From: an uncultured Verrucomicrobiales bacterium
GTDB lineage: Bacteria > Verrucomicrobiota > Verrucomicrobiia > Verrucomicrobiales > Akkermansiaceae
DNA length: 64,000 nucleotides
NCBI GenBank assembly: GCA_949373085.1
Contig: CASICJ010000027.1
Location: 19,961-83,960, forward strand
Direction of reading: 5' to 3'
Positions within the stretch are counted from its first letter, which is position 1. Every line of letters starts with the position of its first letter. Below the pieces are notes generated by a model. The model was not told the DNA's origin. It was given only the letters and a program-made list of their open reading frames with translations, and ran no database searches. A program made the position numbers and the translations under genes. Positions 20,641-29,546 of the stretch are shown here, in pieces.

Positions 20641-21060
20641 TGTGAGAACTGGATTTATGGCGATACCGCCTTTAAACCAATCTTCCCATCCATCTTCTGT
20701 TAACTTTCTGAAATAGGGTGACGTTCCAGCTTCTTGAAAATCTGGGATAAAGACACCAAACTTACCATCTGCCGTCTTAGTGGTCTTTTCATCCCCACTA
20801 ATTTTCACAACAACCGTTCCTGAAAGTCCATCTACAACATCCCTACCTTCTTCCTTAAATTCTGATTGAAGCCCCGATGGATAAGTTTCAGTCCAATTTC
20901 CATCCTCAGCTCTTTCCCACAACCTGTAGCCTGGTTCGACTGAATGGTTTGGAATATCAAACCAAAATTTAGTTAGGGCCTTATCGGGGATACTTTTCCC
21001 AGAAAAGACGCATGAGGAAAAAAGAAAGAGGGAGATCAAGGTAGCGACTGTTATCTTCAT
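20599..21060 (-). CDS. Hypothetical lipoprotein
   Basis: MKITVATLISLFLFSSCVFSG lipobox; WERAEDGNWTETYPSGLQSEFKEEGR. Confidence 0.6.
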   Translation of the reverse strand: MKITVATLISLFLFSSCVFSGKSIPDKALTKFWFDIPNHSVEPGYRLWERAEDGNWTETYPSGLQSEFKEEGRDVVDGLSGTVVVKISGDEKTTKTADGKFGVFIPDFQEAGTSPYFRKLTEDGWEDWFKGGIAINPVLTGDGSVVGTMPSTK

Positions 21061-21247
21061 AATATTTATTTTTGTTAGATACCTTAACTCAAGAAACCCC
21101 GAGGAACAGCTTCGGTGTTGCCAGTTAAAGTTTTATAATGCCTATCGAACAATACTGCTCGATGAGACATGCGTGAAAGATGCAATTTTTGTGTCATGAA
21201 AAATGAAGCGTTTTTTTTGTTTGCCCAACTTGCTACCGTGAAAGGGA

Positions 21248-21532
21248 ATGAGCGAAGAGATCGGACAGGTTCAAAACTGCCACACCCCTCCCCCTGGTGC
21301 TCCTAGCTGGGCCAAGCTTTCGTTTCAGTGTGAGATGCAGTGGCATCAATTAGAAGAAACCCCTAACCCAGCAGAACGTCACTGCTCAAAGTGCCATGAA
21401 AATGTTCACCTAGTGACTAATAAGAAAGAGTTTGAATCTGCTTCGAAGCTTAAACACTGCGTTTCCATCCAATCCAAAGAATTTGAAATTCCTGCCTATA
21501 CGTTCCAGGAGCGCCCTAGAACGCTACTATAA
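21248..21532 (+). CDS. Small hypothetical protein with CxxC zinc-binding-like motif
   Basis: FQCEMQWHQLEETPNPAERHCSKCHENVHLV. Confidence 0.5.
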   Translation: MSEEIGQVQNCHTPPPGAPSWAKLSFQCEMQWHQLEETPNPAERHCSKCHENVHLVTNKKEFESASKLKHCVSIQSKEFEIPAYTFQERPRTLL

Positions 21533-21990
21533 GGGTTTCAGAGCCTAAAACAGCCGAAAAATGGACATAAAAGGTCATATCTGACATCTGAGGTTGGCCT
21601 TTTGGATTTCTCAAAGAGCACCTTTTACTGCCTAGAGCTCCGCTTTGATTCCCCAGCGTATCCTCGCCCAACAATTTCTAGACGCGATCAAACACTCAAA
21701 TCTAGCCACAGAAGCCTACCTTGGCTAGCTGAGCAAGACGGCTTAGAAAAATCCTTTGTTCCACCTGTCAGCACCTTAAAGATCTAATCGCCCGGGAGAA
21801 ATGGATCAACTGGATTATCCGGCTTGGAGTAAAGACGCTCCTCCGAGCAGGCGGGTCCTTCCTCGAATCCCGAACACTGATTTGAATCTCCTCTCCTTTA
21901 GGGATTTAGAGATCGTTCTCTGAGTAATTTGCGATTCCGTCGGATTGACCTCGTTCAGAATAGCAAAACTCTAAGATGATTATCCTAGAC

Positions 21991-22194
21991 TCAATCAGGG
22001 TCGTCTTCTTTTAACAATTTATCAACCCTTGCCAAATATTCCCGCACCGCCTCACGAAACACAAATGACGAGCTTTCTCCACGGCGCTTTGCTTCTTCAT
22101 GGATCCTTTGGCCTAGTTTGACATCTGTTCTAATATTGAAGGCACAAGAGGTCTTCTGATTGTCGTCATCCCCATGCACGCTCTGCAAAACCAT
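21991..22194 (-). CDS. Ribbon-helix-helix-like small protein
   Basis: AFNIRTDVKLGQRIHEEAKRRGESSSFVFREAVREYLARVDKLL. Confidence 0.55.
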   Translation of the reverse strand: MVLQSVHGDDDNQKTSCAFNIRTDVKLGQRIHEEAKRRGESSSFVFREAVREYLARVDKLLKEDDPD

Positions 22195-22450
22195 GTTGTT
22201 TTTTTATAGACCACCAAAAAAAAAAGCAACAGGCTTGTGAACTTTTTGTAAGGTTTTTACATTTTTGCGATTTATCTGCACATTTGTAAACAGTTTCTAC
22301 ACAATATCTTATAACGGGTGTCCAATATTTTACTTTCGTTTAGATAGAAGAACGCTACGCTCAAACTGATGTAAACTTTTAGAAATCTTTGTAGCTTTTT
22401 TGCAAATCTTTACTTTGTTATTATTTTCTCTAAAAACCACTTGTCGAATC

Positions 22451-23551
22451 ATGAACAGAATATCCTTTATCGTCGCTTTACTTTTGGCTCAGAGCTCTGG
22501 ATTTACAGTCTGGTTCAACAATATCAACCAGGCAGATTCGACAGCCGTTCCAATTCTTGACAACACTGGAACGTCGATCGAGGGCGGCTTTGGTTATGTT
22601 GCAGCAGGCACTTTTTCCACTCCCCCCAGTCAAATTACCAACTTTGATGAATTTCAGATTTTTGGCGAAGGACAAAGCTCGTTTAACGGAGTTGCTTCTG
22701 GGTTTTTTGATCTAGGACGTTCGGCTCCTATACCAGAAGGGACAACAAGCTCCCCGGTTGGTGAGAGAATTTATGTCGTGATTGGAGACGGAAATTCTCT
22801 TTCCACTTCGACAGATTTTGCGGTCTTTGACTCCGGCTTCACTTTTGGGACCGAGAATTTGCTTGGGCTCGGAGCAGTTGACGTGAACATAACTAGCAAC
22901 TTTTTAACAGAGGATAAACTGATTGTCGGCGATCTCTTAACCAATGTGGACACCGGGCTTGGCGTAACTTTTGACAAAGGTATCCAACTCACGACTGTGC
23001 AACAGCCTCTTGCTCCCGTTCTTAGCCCTGATCTCAAGGATTTTTATCAGTCCGAAAGAGGAGAAACTCTCAGCGTTGACGCAACCCCGCTAGATGGTTT
23101 CCCTTCCACTTTTACTTATCAATGGAGTTACAACGGTGTTGACTATCCTTCCAGCCTAGGCGGGAGAAGGCCAATAATAAACTTTAGCGGAAACACCTTA
23201 GAGAACGGCAAATGGAAAATTATCGTCACGAATGATGCGGGCTCCACTGATCACACATTCGATTACCGAGTTTACATCCCGGAACCAGTCCCACCTACCA
23301 TTAGAATCGGAAACTATTATGAGACTTCGCTGGATCAGCCTGTCTCTATCGACGCCACCCCTATTGCCGGATACCCAATTGATTTTGAATATCAGTGGTA
23401 CTTGAACGGAAGCGCGATTGCGGCCGATCAAGGTGGCCAAGAACGTATCTTGATGATTGCCCGGAAGACTCTTAGCCGACTGTTTGCGGTGGTGGGTGAG
23501 ACACTCTCATTGACCCTCTCGCCACCAATCGAGGCACTGATTGCCATTTAA
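22451..23551 (+). CDS. Secreted Ig-like repeat protein, C-terminus apparently truncated or chimeric at the integrase junction
   Basis: Signal peptide MNRISFIVALLLAQSSGF; repeats FTYQWSYNG / FEYQWYLNG with SVDATPLDGFP / SIDATPIAGYP; last ~25 codons run antisense to or beyond the integrase remnant. Confidence 0.5.
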   Translation: MNRISFIVALLLAQSSGFTVWFNNINQADSTAVPILDNTGTSIEGGFGYVAAGTFSTPPSQITNFDEFQIFGEGQSSFNGVASGFFDLGRSAPIPEGTTSSPVGERIYVVIGDGNSLSTSTDFAVFDSGFTFGTENLLGLGAVDVNITSNFLTEDKLIVGDLLTNVDTGLGVTFDKGIQLTTVQQPLAPVLSPDLKDFYQSERGETLSVDATPLDGFPSTFTYQWSYNGVDYPSSLGGRRPIINFSGNTLENGKWKIIVTNDAGSTDHTFDYRVYIPEPVPPTIRIGNYYETSLDQPVSIDATPIAGYPIDFEYQWYLNGSAIAADQGGQERILMIARKTLSRLFAVVGETLSLTLSPPIEALIAI

Positions 23552-23887
23552 GCGAGCGAAGAGGACCGACATCACCGGAGCCTTCGCCAGGGCTTTGACA
23601 TAGTTCGCGGTGTCCTGTTTTGTCCTGGGCTTCAGATTAGGACGCTTTAGCTCGAGGCGGAGCCACTCCTGTGCCCAATCGCCCAGGGTCAGGATTTTCC
23701 CCTCATAATCTCCCTGGTATCGAAGCCTCCCAGATTGCAAACGGCGGAAGAGTCGCGACTTTGCCACCGACATCGATTTCGTCTCGAGAGGGCCCTGTCT
23801 GACCGATCCGTTTATTTTGGCTTTCCAATAGTAATTCCCGTACGTAGAAACAAACAAGTTCGTGATACCCGTCGATTTCAATCCCAT
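23507..23887 (-). pseudogene. Truncated tyrosine recombinase (phage-type integrase), N-terminal and core-binding part only
   Basis: TYGNYYWKAKINGSVRQGPLETKSMSVAKSRLFRRL...LTLGDWAQEWLRLELKRPNLKPRTKQDTANYVKALAKAPVMSVLFARLNGNQCLDWWREGQ*; no catalytic R..HxxR..Y domain. Confidence 0.7.
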
Positions 23888-24023
23888 GCCAACCAATAAT
23901 CCAACCAAGGCCAACCTGGCGAGGTCTTTTGGAGCTAAGGTTGGCCTTACAGGTTGGCCTTGGGTTTTTGAGATTTCTGGGAATGATCGACAACTCACTA
24001 CAAATCAACACTTTAAGTAATAA

Positions 24024-24100
24024 GCGCCCATAGCTCAACCGGATAGAGCATCGCACTTCTAATGCGGGGGTTGCAGGTTCGAGTCCTGCTGGGCGTGCCA
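24024..24100 (+). tRNA. tRNA-Arg (TCT)
   Basis: GCGCCCATAGCTCAACCGGATAGAGCATCGCACTTCTAATGCGGGGGTTGCAGGTTCGAGTCCTGCTGGGCGTGCCA; cloverleaf, encoded CCA. Confidence 0.95.
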
Positions 24101-24112
24101 CTCTTTTCTTCC

Positions 24113-24685
24113 ATGTTTATTGTCTTTGAGGGAATCGACGGAACCGGCAAGTCCACCCAGGTCAAGCTGCTCGCCGAGGCATTCAGGGCGAAAGGGAGAG
24201 AAGTTATAGTCTCAAAGGAACCAACCGATGGCCCACACGGAACCCGCCTCCGGCAATCCGCAGAAACTGGGCGCCTCTCCGCTCAAGAAGAGCTCGATCT
24301 TTTCCACCTCGACCGCCGAGAGCACGTCGAAACTCTGATCAATCCCGCCTTGGCGCGAGGCGCTGTGGTCATTCTCGACCGCTACTATTTTTCAACAATG
24401 GCTTACCAAGGCATTCGCGGTTTCGATCCAAGAGACATTCGCAAAATTAACGAAAAATTTGCGCCACCTCCTGACCTTGTCTTTATTCTTGAGCTCAATC
24501 TTGATACCGCTCTTTCCCGAATTGGCATCAGAGATGGTCAGGCGAATGAATTCGAACAACGTGATGCTCTGCAAAAATGCCACGATGTCTTCGCCTCGCT
24601 ACAAGACGAATTCGTTCGCCGCATTGATGCCGGACGATCTCCAGCCGAAGTTCACGAGGAAATTTCACACTATCTCGACCTTTGA
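24113..24685 (+). CDS. tmk: Thymidylate kinase
   Basis: MFIVFEGIDGTGKSTQVKLLAEAF, DRYYFSTMAYQG. Confidence 0.95.
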   Translation: MFIVFEGIDGTGKSTQVKLLAEAFRAKGREVIVSKEPTDGPHGTRLRQSAETGRLSAQEELDLFHLDRREHVETLINPALARGAVVILDRYYFSTMAYQGIRGFDPRDIRKINEKFAPPPDLVFILELNLDTALSRIGIRDGQANEFEQRDALQKCHDVFASLQDEFVRRIDAGRSPAEVHEEISHYLDL

Positions 24686-24738
24686 TTGCAGAGGAATCTC
24701 TTGTCATTATAAGCGAATAGGGCGAAGATTCTTAAATC

Positions 24739-25146
24739 ATGACTGATGCATTTGCAGACACCCCTGATGCTGGTTCGGCTGCCGACGATCTCCGCGCCGC
24801 CGCCGAGGGCAAAACCCCCGAACATAAGCCATCTAAAACCGAGCAAAACGCCATTGCCCTTAAACAGGCTGCTGCACAGAAAGCAGCCCAATTCCGTGAA
24901 CTAGCTGGAGACAAAGCCAAAGACCTCAAATCGGTAGCGAGCGATAAAATCGAAGAAATTCGTGAAGGAGCCGGTGAAACTGCCGCTCAACTCAGGGGAG
25001 CGGCGACCGATCAGTGGGAAGATACCCGCGAAAAGGCACGCGAACTTCACATCACCATGGAAGATTATGTTCGGGAAAACCCAACCAAAGCAGTTCTGGC
25101 CGCAGCAGGAGCAGGATTTGTTCTCGGGCTCCTGATCCGCCGCTAA
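24739..25146 (+). CDS. DUF883/ElaB-YqjD-like membrane-anchored protein
   Basis: Ala-rich helical; MEDYVRENPTKAVLAAAGAGFVLGLLIRR C-terminus. Confidence 0.75.
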   Translation: MTDAFADTPDAGSAADDLRAAAEGKTPEHKPSKTEQNAIALKQAAAQKAAQFRELAGDKAKDLKSVASDKIEEIREGAGETAAQLRGAATDQWEDTREKARELHITMEDYVRENPTKAVLAAAGAGFVLGLLIRR

Positions 25147-25154
25147 AGGAAAAT

Positions 25155-25592
25155 ATGGGGTTTGGCCAAAAAAACTCTTCATCTGGCGATAGTTCGTCAG
25201 GGTTGAAGGAGGAACTTGGGTCTTTTATCGATAAGGCCTCAGCCCACACCCGTGTGCGAGCCGAGCTTTTCGCGATTGAAGCTAAGGAGGCGGCAGAAGT
25301 CTACGGGCGTAAGTTTTACTTCACTGCTATTGGGGCGGTATTCCTTACGATCGGATATTCTTTATTCTTGGTCGGAGTGATCGGTTTACTCGGCTTCTTT
25401 CTGAATGGATCTTCATTTTCATTGGAAAACTGGGCCGGTGTAACTCTCGGTATCGCGCTTCTCCATTTTATTATTGGAGCAGTTTTAATCAAAAAGAGTA
25501 AGAAATTCAGTAAGGACAGGCCGATTTTCGAATACACTCGAGACGAATTCAAAAAAGACCAGCAATGGACCAGGCAGAAAAAGAAGCCCTAA
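25155..25592 (+). CDS. Phage holin/YqjE-like membrane protein
   Basis: HTRVRAELFAIEAKEAAEVYGRKFYFTAIGAVFLTIGYSLFLVGVIGLLGF. Confidence 0.6.
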   Translation: MGFGQKNSSSGDSSSGLKEELGSFIDKASAHTRVRAELFAIEAKEAAEVYGRKFYFTAIGAVFLTIGYSLFLVGVIGLLGFFLNGSSFSLENWAGVTLGIALLHFIIGAVLIKKSKKFSKDRPIFEYTRDEFKKDQQWTRQKKKP

Positions 25593-25945
25593 TCAAGGAA
25601 CTGGATCTGCAGCGCAATGATCTTTCTGATAGCTATCACGCTCTACGAATGGAATTAGACTTGGCGTATCAAATTCGCTTATCAGTCAAGAACCACCCTA
25701 AACGCTGGGCCATCGCCGCCGCCGGAATAACCTTTATCGGTATGAGGCTGCTTCGCAGTAAGAAGGTGATATACAAGGACCCGCAGAAAAACCACAGCCT
25801 TCTTTTTCGTGCGGGAAAACTCGTCTTTAACCTAGCCCGCCCAGCACTCACCTCGATGGCTCTGAATTACGCACGTAAATACGCAGAAGTGCATTTGCAC
25901 CCGGAACAGGCGAATTCCATGCTTGGCGGCCCGCCGCAAAAGTGA
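25565..25945 (+). CDS. Hypothetical protein, YqjK-like position in an ElaB/YqjE-type cluster
   Basis: Overlaps the previous CDS; single central TM segment. Confidence 0.5.
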   Translation: MDQAEKEALIKELDLQRNDLSDSYHALRMELDLAYQIRLSVKNHPKRWAIAAAGITFIGMRLLRSKKVIYKDPQKNHSLLFRAGKLVFNLARPALTSMALNYARKYAEVHLHPEQANSMLGGPPQK

Positions 25946-25961
25946 TTTCTCTTCGTGGTCA

Positions 25962-26056
25962 ATTTCTTCATTTCTTCATTTCTTCATTTCTTCCATTTCT
26001 TCCATTTCTTCATTTCTTCATTTCTTCATTTCTTTCTTTCTTCCTTTCCTTCCTTT
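25962..26056 (+). repeat. Simple-sequence tract, octanucleotide ATTTCTTC (about 8 units, some with an extra C) then TTTC/TTCC
   Basis: atttcttcatttcttcatttcttcatttcttccatttcttccatttcttcatttcttcatttcttcatttctttctttcttcctttcc. Confidence 0.9.
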
Positions 26057-26074
26057 AAATCACACACACCATCC

Positions 26075-27157
26075 ATGCCAGAACACGAAGTCCTCGCCCA
26101 CGTTGACGAGTATCTCCAAATCGGGATCGAATACGATTGCTCCGATATTCACCTTCCGACCGGCTACCCTCCTGCTTGGCGGCGGTTCGGAACTCTCTCT
26201 CCCATCTGGGACACCCATGCACCTCTCACGGCTGCAGACACCGAACGACTCGCACGTTCATTCCTAGATGACCAAAGATGGTCACACCTTCAGGAAATCG
26301 GAGATGTAGATTTTGCTTATCAGAACGCCGCTGGCCGTTTCCGTGCCTCAGTCGTGAAACAGCGTCTTGGGTATGAAATCGTTTTCCGAATCATCTCCAC
26401 TACAATCCGAACGATGGAAGACCTCGGCCTTCCCATCGAGCACATCAGGCCCCTTACTCGTTATCAAAATGGTTTGATTCTCATCACCGGTTCGGTGGGT
26501 TCGGGTAAGTCCACAACCATGGCTGCACTCGTTGACTTCATTAATAAGGACCGCGAAGACCATATCCTTACTCTTGAAGACCCTATCGAATATGTTTTTG
26601 GATCACAGGGTTGCCACGTTAACCAACGCGAAGTTGGGGCGCATACCGAATCATTCCCACGTGCCTTGCGTGGAGCACTCCGAGAGGATCCCGACATCAT
26701 CATGGTTGGAGAGATGCGTAATCTGGAAACAATCCAGCTTGCACTCACTGCCGCGGAGACAGGTCACCTCGTTTTAGCAACCCTGCACACTGGCAACGCA
26801 CCTCGAACGCTTGATCGAGTTCTCGACGTTTTCCCTGTTGAGCAGCGAGATCAGATTCGCATCATGGTTTCCGAATCTTTGCGCGGCGTTCTTTCCCAGC
26901 AGCTTGTTCCAAAGGCTGATGGCAGTGGACGCGCTCTGGCGCTCGAGTTACTCGTCAACACCGCTGCCGTCGCGGCAACCATTCGTGATGGAAAAACCTT
27001 CATGCTTCCAGGTATCATGCAGACCGGCAAAAACGTCGGTATGATCATCATGGATGAATCACTCCGAAATCTCTACACTCAGGGCCTCGTCTCTCAAGAA
27101 GAAACCATGTTCCGCTGCGAAGATAAGCAGCAGATGAAACTCTTCTTCCAATCCTAA
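26075..27157 (+). CDS. PilT/PilU-like type IV pilus retraction ATPase (copy 1)
   Basis: ITGSVGSGKSTTMAALVDFIN, EDPIEYVFGSQGCHVNQREVG, EDPDIIMVGEMRNLETIQLALTAAETGHLVLATLHTGNAPRTLDRVLDVFP. Confidence 0.9.
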   Translation: MPEHEVLAHVDEYLQIGIEYDCSDIHLPTGYPPAWRRFGTLSPIWDTHAPLTAADTERLARSFLDDQRWSHLQEIGDVDFAYQNAAGRFRASVVKQRLGYEIVFRIISTTIRTMEDLGLPIEHIRPLTRYQNGLILITGSVGSGKSTTMAALVDFINKDREDHILTLEDPIEYVFGSQGCHVNQREVGAHTESFPRALRGALREDPDIIMVGEMRNLETIQLALTAAETGHLVLATLHTGNAPRTLDRVLDVFPVEQRDQIRIMVSESLRGVLSQQLVPKADGSGRALALELLVNTAAVAATIRDGKTFMLPGIMQTGKNVGMIIMDESLRNLYTQGLVSQEETMFRCEDKQQMKLFFQS

Positions 27158-27187
27158 TTTCACCTCATAAATACCACACTTTTTGGC

Positions 27188-28260
27188 ATGGCTAAAATTG
27201 ACCGTCTTTTCCAATACCTCGTCTCTTCAGGCGGGTCTGATCTTCACCTTTCCGAAGGTGCACCTCCAAAGGTTCGCGTTCATGGCGGAGTCTCCGTAAT
27301 CCCCGAAGAGGCCATTCTTGATGGCGAGGATTTTAAAGAGCTCCTCTCTGAGATTTGCGAACCAGACCCTTTTGCGCAATACCTCGAATGCGGGGATCTT
27401 GACTTCGCCTATGAAATGGATGAGCAATCCCGCTTCCGTTGTAACTATATGAAACAACAGAACGGACTCGCTGCCGTTTTTCGTCTTATCCCTACCGAGA
27501 TTGCCTCAATCGAGGACCTAAACCTCCCTCTTGTAATTAAGGAATTTGGCCATATGCGGTCCGGACTCGTGCTAGTGACTGGTCCAACCGGATCAGGAAA
27601 ATCAACCTCACTCGCGGCATTGATAGACTACATCAATAGTAATTTTAATCGTCATATCATTACGATTGAGGAACCGATTGAGTTTGTTCATAGCAGTAAA
27701 AGCTCCATTATCACACAGCGTGAAGTGCCCATCCAAACCCCGGAATTTTCCGACGGCTTACGGGCCTGTCTACGAGAAGATGCTGACATCGTTCTCGTTG
27801 GTGAGATGCGTGACCTTGAAACTATCTCACTCGCTCTGACTGCAGCGGAAACCGGTCTTTTAGTTTCGGAACCCTGCACACCAACAACGCACGAAAAACG
27901 GTTGACCGTATCATTGACGTTTTCCCTTCCGATCAGCAATCACAGGTTCGGACAATGCTGGCAGCTTCGCTCCGTGGTGTCGTCGCTCAGCTTCTCTGTA
28001 AGCGCGTCGACAAACCAGGTCGAGTTGCTGTAAATGAAATCCTATTTGCAACTCCAGCAGTCGCTGCAATTATCCGTGAAGGTGCCACTCAGAAGCTTTA
28101 TGACGTCATCATCGGCGGAAAGGCCTTAGGGATGCAGTTCATGGACGACGCCATCTTTGAAAAACTTGAATCTGGCATGATCTCCCCACAGGAAGCATAC
28201 ATGAAATCGATCGAGAAAGGTCGCTTTGCCAGTATCTCCCCGAAGAAGACAAAGCTCTAG
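27188..28260 (+). pseudogene. PilT-like ATPase (copy 2) with single-base frameshift at ~27864-27866
   Basis: Frame 1 ends TAAETGLLV; frame shift gives FGTLHTNNARKTVDRIIDVFPSDQQSQVRTMLAASLRGVVAQLL; one T missing in a T run. Confidence 0.85.
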
Positions 28261-28310
28261 CTAACTCGGGGGGAGGAGCATCCTAACCCACACCGAATAG
28301 TCTCATTCAA

Positions 28311-28343
28311 AAAACCAGAGGGTAGACCACCCTCTGGTTTTTC
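28311..28343 (+). terminator. Intrinsic terminator after pilT copy 2
   Basis: aaaaccagagggtagaccaccctctggttttt. Confidence 0.85.
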
Positions 28344-28359
28344 TTTGTTAGGTCGTAAA

Positions 28360-29404
28360 CTATTTTGCGATCTCCTTGAGTAAACGCAGCCGCTCGAACG
28401 CACTTCCGTCAGCAATCACCTCCCGACTTTTTGCCAAACCATCTTCTAGGTTTTCGGCAAGCCCAGCACAGGTCATTGCCGCAGCCGCATTCAGCAAAAC
28501 CATATCACACTTCAACCCTTTTTCTCGACCGGCAAGAATGCCCTCTAAGATCTTGGCATTCGTAAACGCATCGCCACCCTTTAAATCTTTTACCTCGGCA
28601 ATATTGAGACCGAAGTCGGAAGGCTTAACCTCTTCATCAACCTGCTTCTGATTACGACCCGATTTACAAATTCGAGTTGGCCCCATCAGGCTCATTTCAT
28701 CAACCGTGCGACCATCCATAGTTGCCCCGTTTACCACCCACGCACTATCGCGCCCCAATCGCTGCAGAATCTCAGCAAAGACCGGGCAAAGATTGTGGTC
28801 AAAAACCCCAACCAACTGGCACCCGGGATTCGCGGGATTCAGGAGAGGTCCCTATAAGATTAAAGATTGTTTTCCGGCCCTCCTTGGCAAGCATTTGCCG
28901 AACTGGAATAACGGCCTTGAAGGCCGGATGATATTTGGGAGCGAAAAGAAATCCCACACCCGCTCTTTCAAGGCATGTTCCAACCTTCTCGGATGGTAGG
29001 TCAATCGAAATACCCAGAGCTTCCAGAACATCTGCACCGCCACTCTTCGATGTGATTCCACGGTTTCCATGCTTAACAACCACCCCCCCAGCAGCGGCAA
29101 CCAAAAACATACTTGTCGTTGAGACATTAAAGAGATCGAGTTTATCTCCCCCAGTACCACAAACATCAATTGTCGGGCCATTGAACGAATGCCCATAAAA
29201 AGAAGGTCTTTTGGCCTTTTCAAGAAAGACTGAAACAAATCCCGCGATTTCCGTAGCACTCTCTCCCTTCTCCGCCATCGCTTTCAAAAAGTGAGCCTTC
29301 TTAGCAACATCGCCTAATTCATCTAAAAGAAAATCAGCCGCAACAGTGATTTCTCGAGGCGTTAATTCTTCCCCCTGGTTGAGATGGTTTATCAAGCTGT
29401 CCAT
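28360..29404 (-). pseudogene. trpD: Anthranilate phosphoribosyltransferase with single-base frameshift
   Basis: N-part DVCGTGGDKLDLFNVSTTSMFLVAAAGGVVVKHGNRGITSKSGGADVLEALG, shifts at 28850-28852; removing one base restores IFNLIGPLLNPANPGCQLVGVFD, continuing in 28360..28815. Confidence 0.9.
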
Positions 29405-29546
29405 AAAAAAAGGCTAACATAACTCTAGATTGGAACCAAGAAGTTCACTTACCATCTACCTAACTCGTAATCACTGAGGCTAAACCTACCGATGAGCGAT
29501 ACAGATAGAACGACATTTAGCTTCAATTTGCCCAGGACCCGATAGA

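Larger units (their letters stand above)
17775..24064. mobile_element. Decayed tRNA-Arg genomic island bounded by a 43-bp direct repeat
   Basis: aagcgcccatagctcaaccggatagagcatcgcacttctaatg at 17775-17817 and 24022-24064; truncated integrase next to the right copy; hypothetical and decayed genes inside. Confidence 0.8.

Noticed and set aside
21991-22194. RHH protein as antitoxin of a toxin-antitoxin pair
   Set aside because: No adjacent toxin-like ORF found; kept only as a solitary RHH-like protein
23703-24101. 132-aa minus ORF MARPAGLEPATPALEVRCSIRLSYGR...
   Set aside because: Its start is the antisense of tRNA-Arg (a well-known spurious translation) and the rest is the integrase locus in another frame
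25962-26056. Could the ATTTCTTC tract be a CRISPR array?
   Set aside because: 8-bp units with no spacers; simple-sequence tract. No CRISPR-like repeat/spacer pattern seen anywhere in the window
27841-28852. Programmed frameshifting in pilT copy 2 or trpD
   Set aside because: No convincing slippery heptamer; both are single-base homopolymer changes in conserved motifs, better explained by sequencing error or fresh mutation
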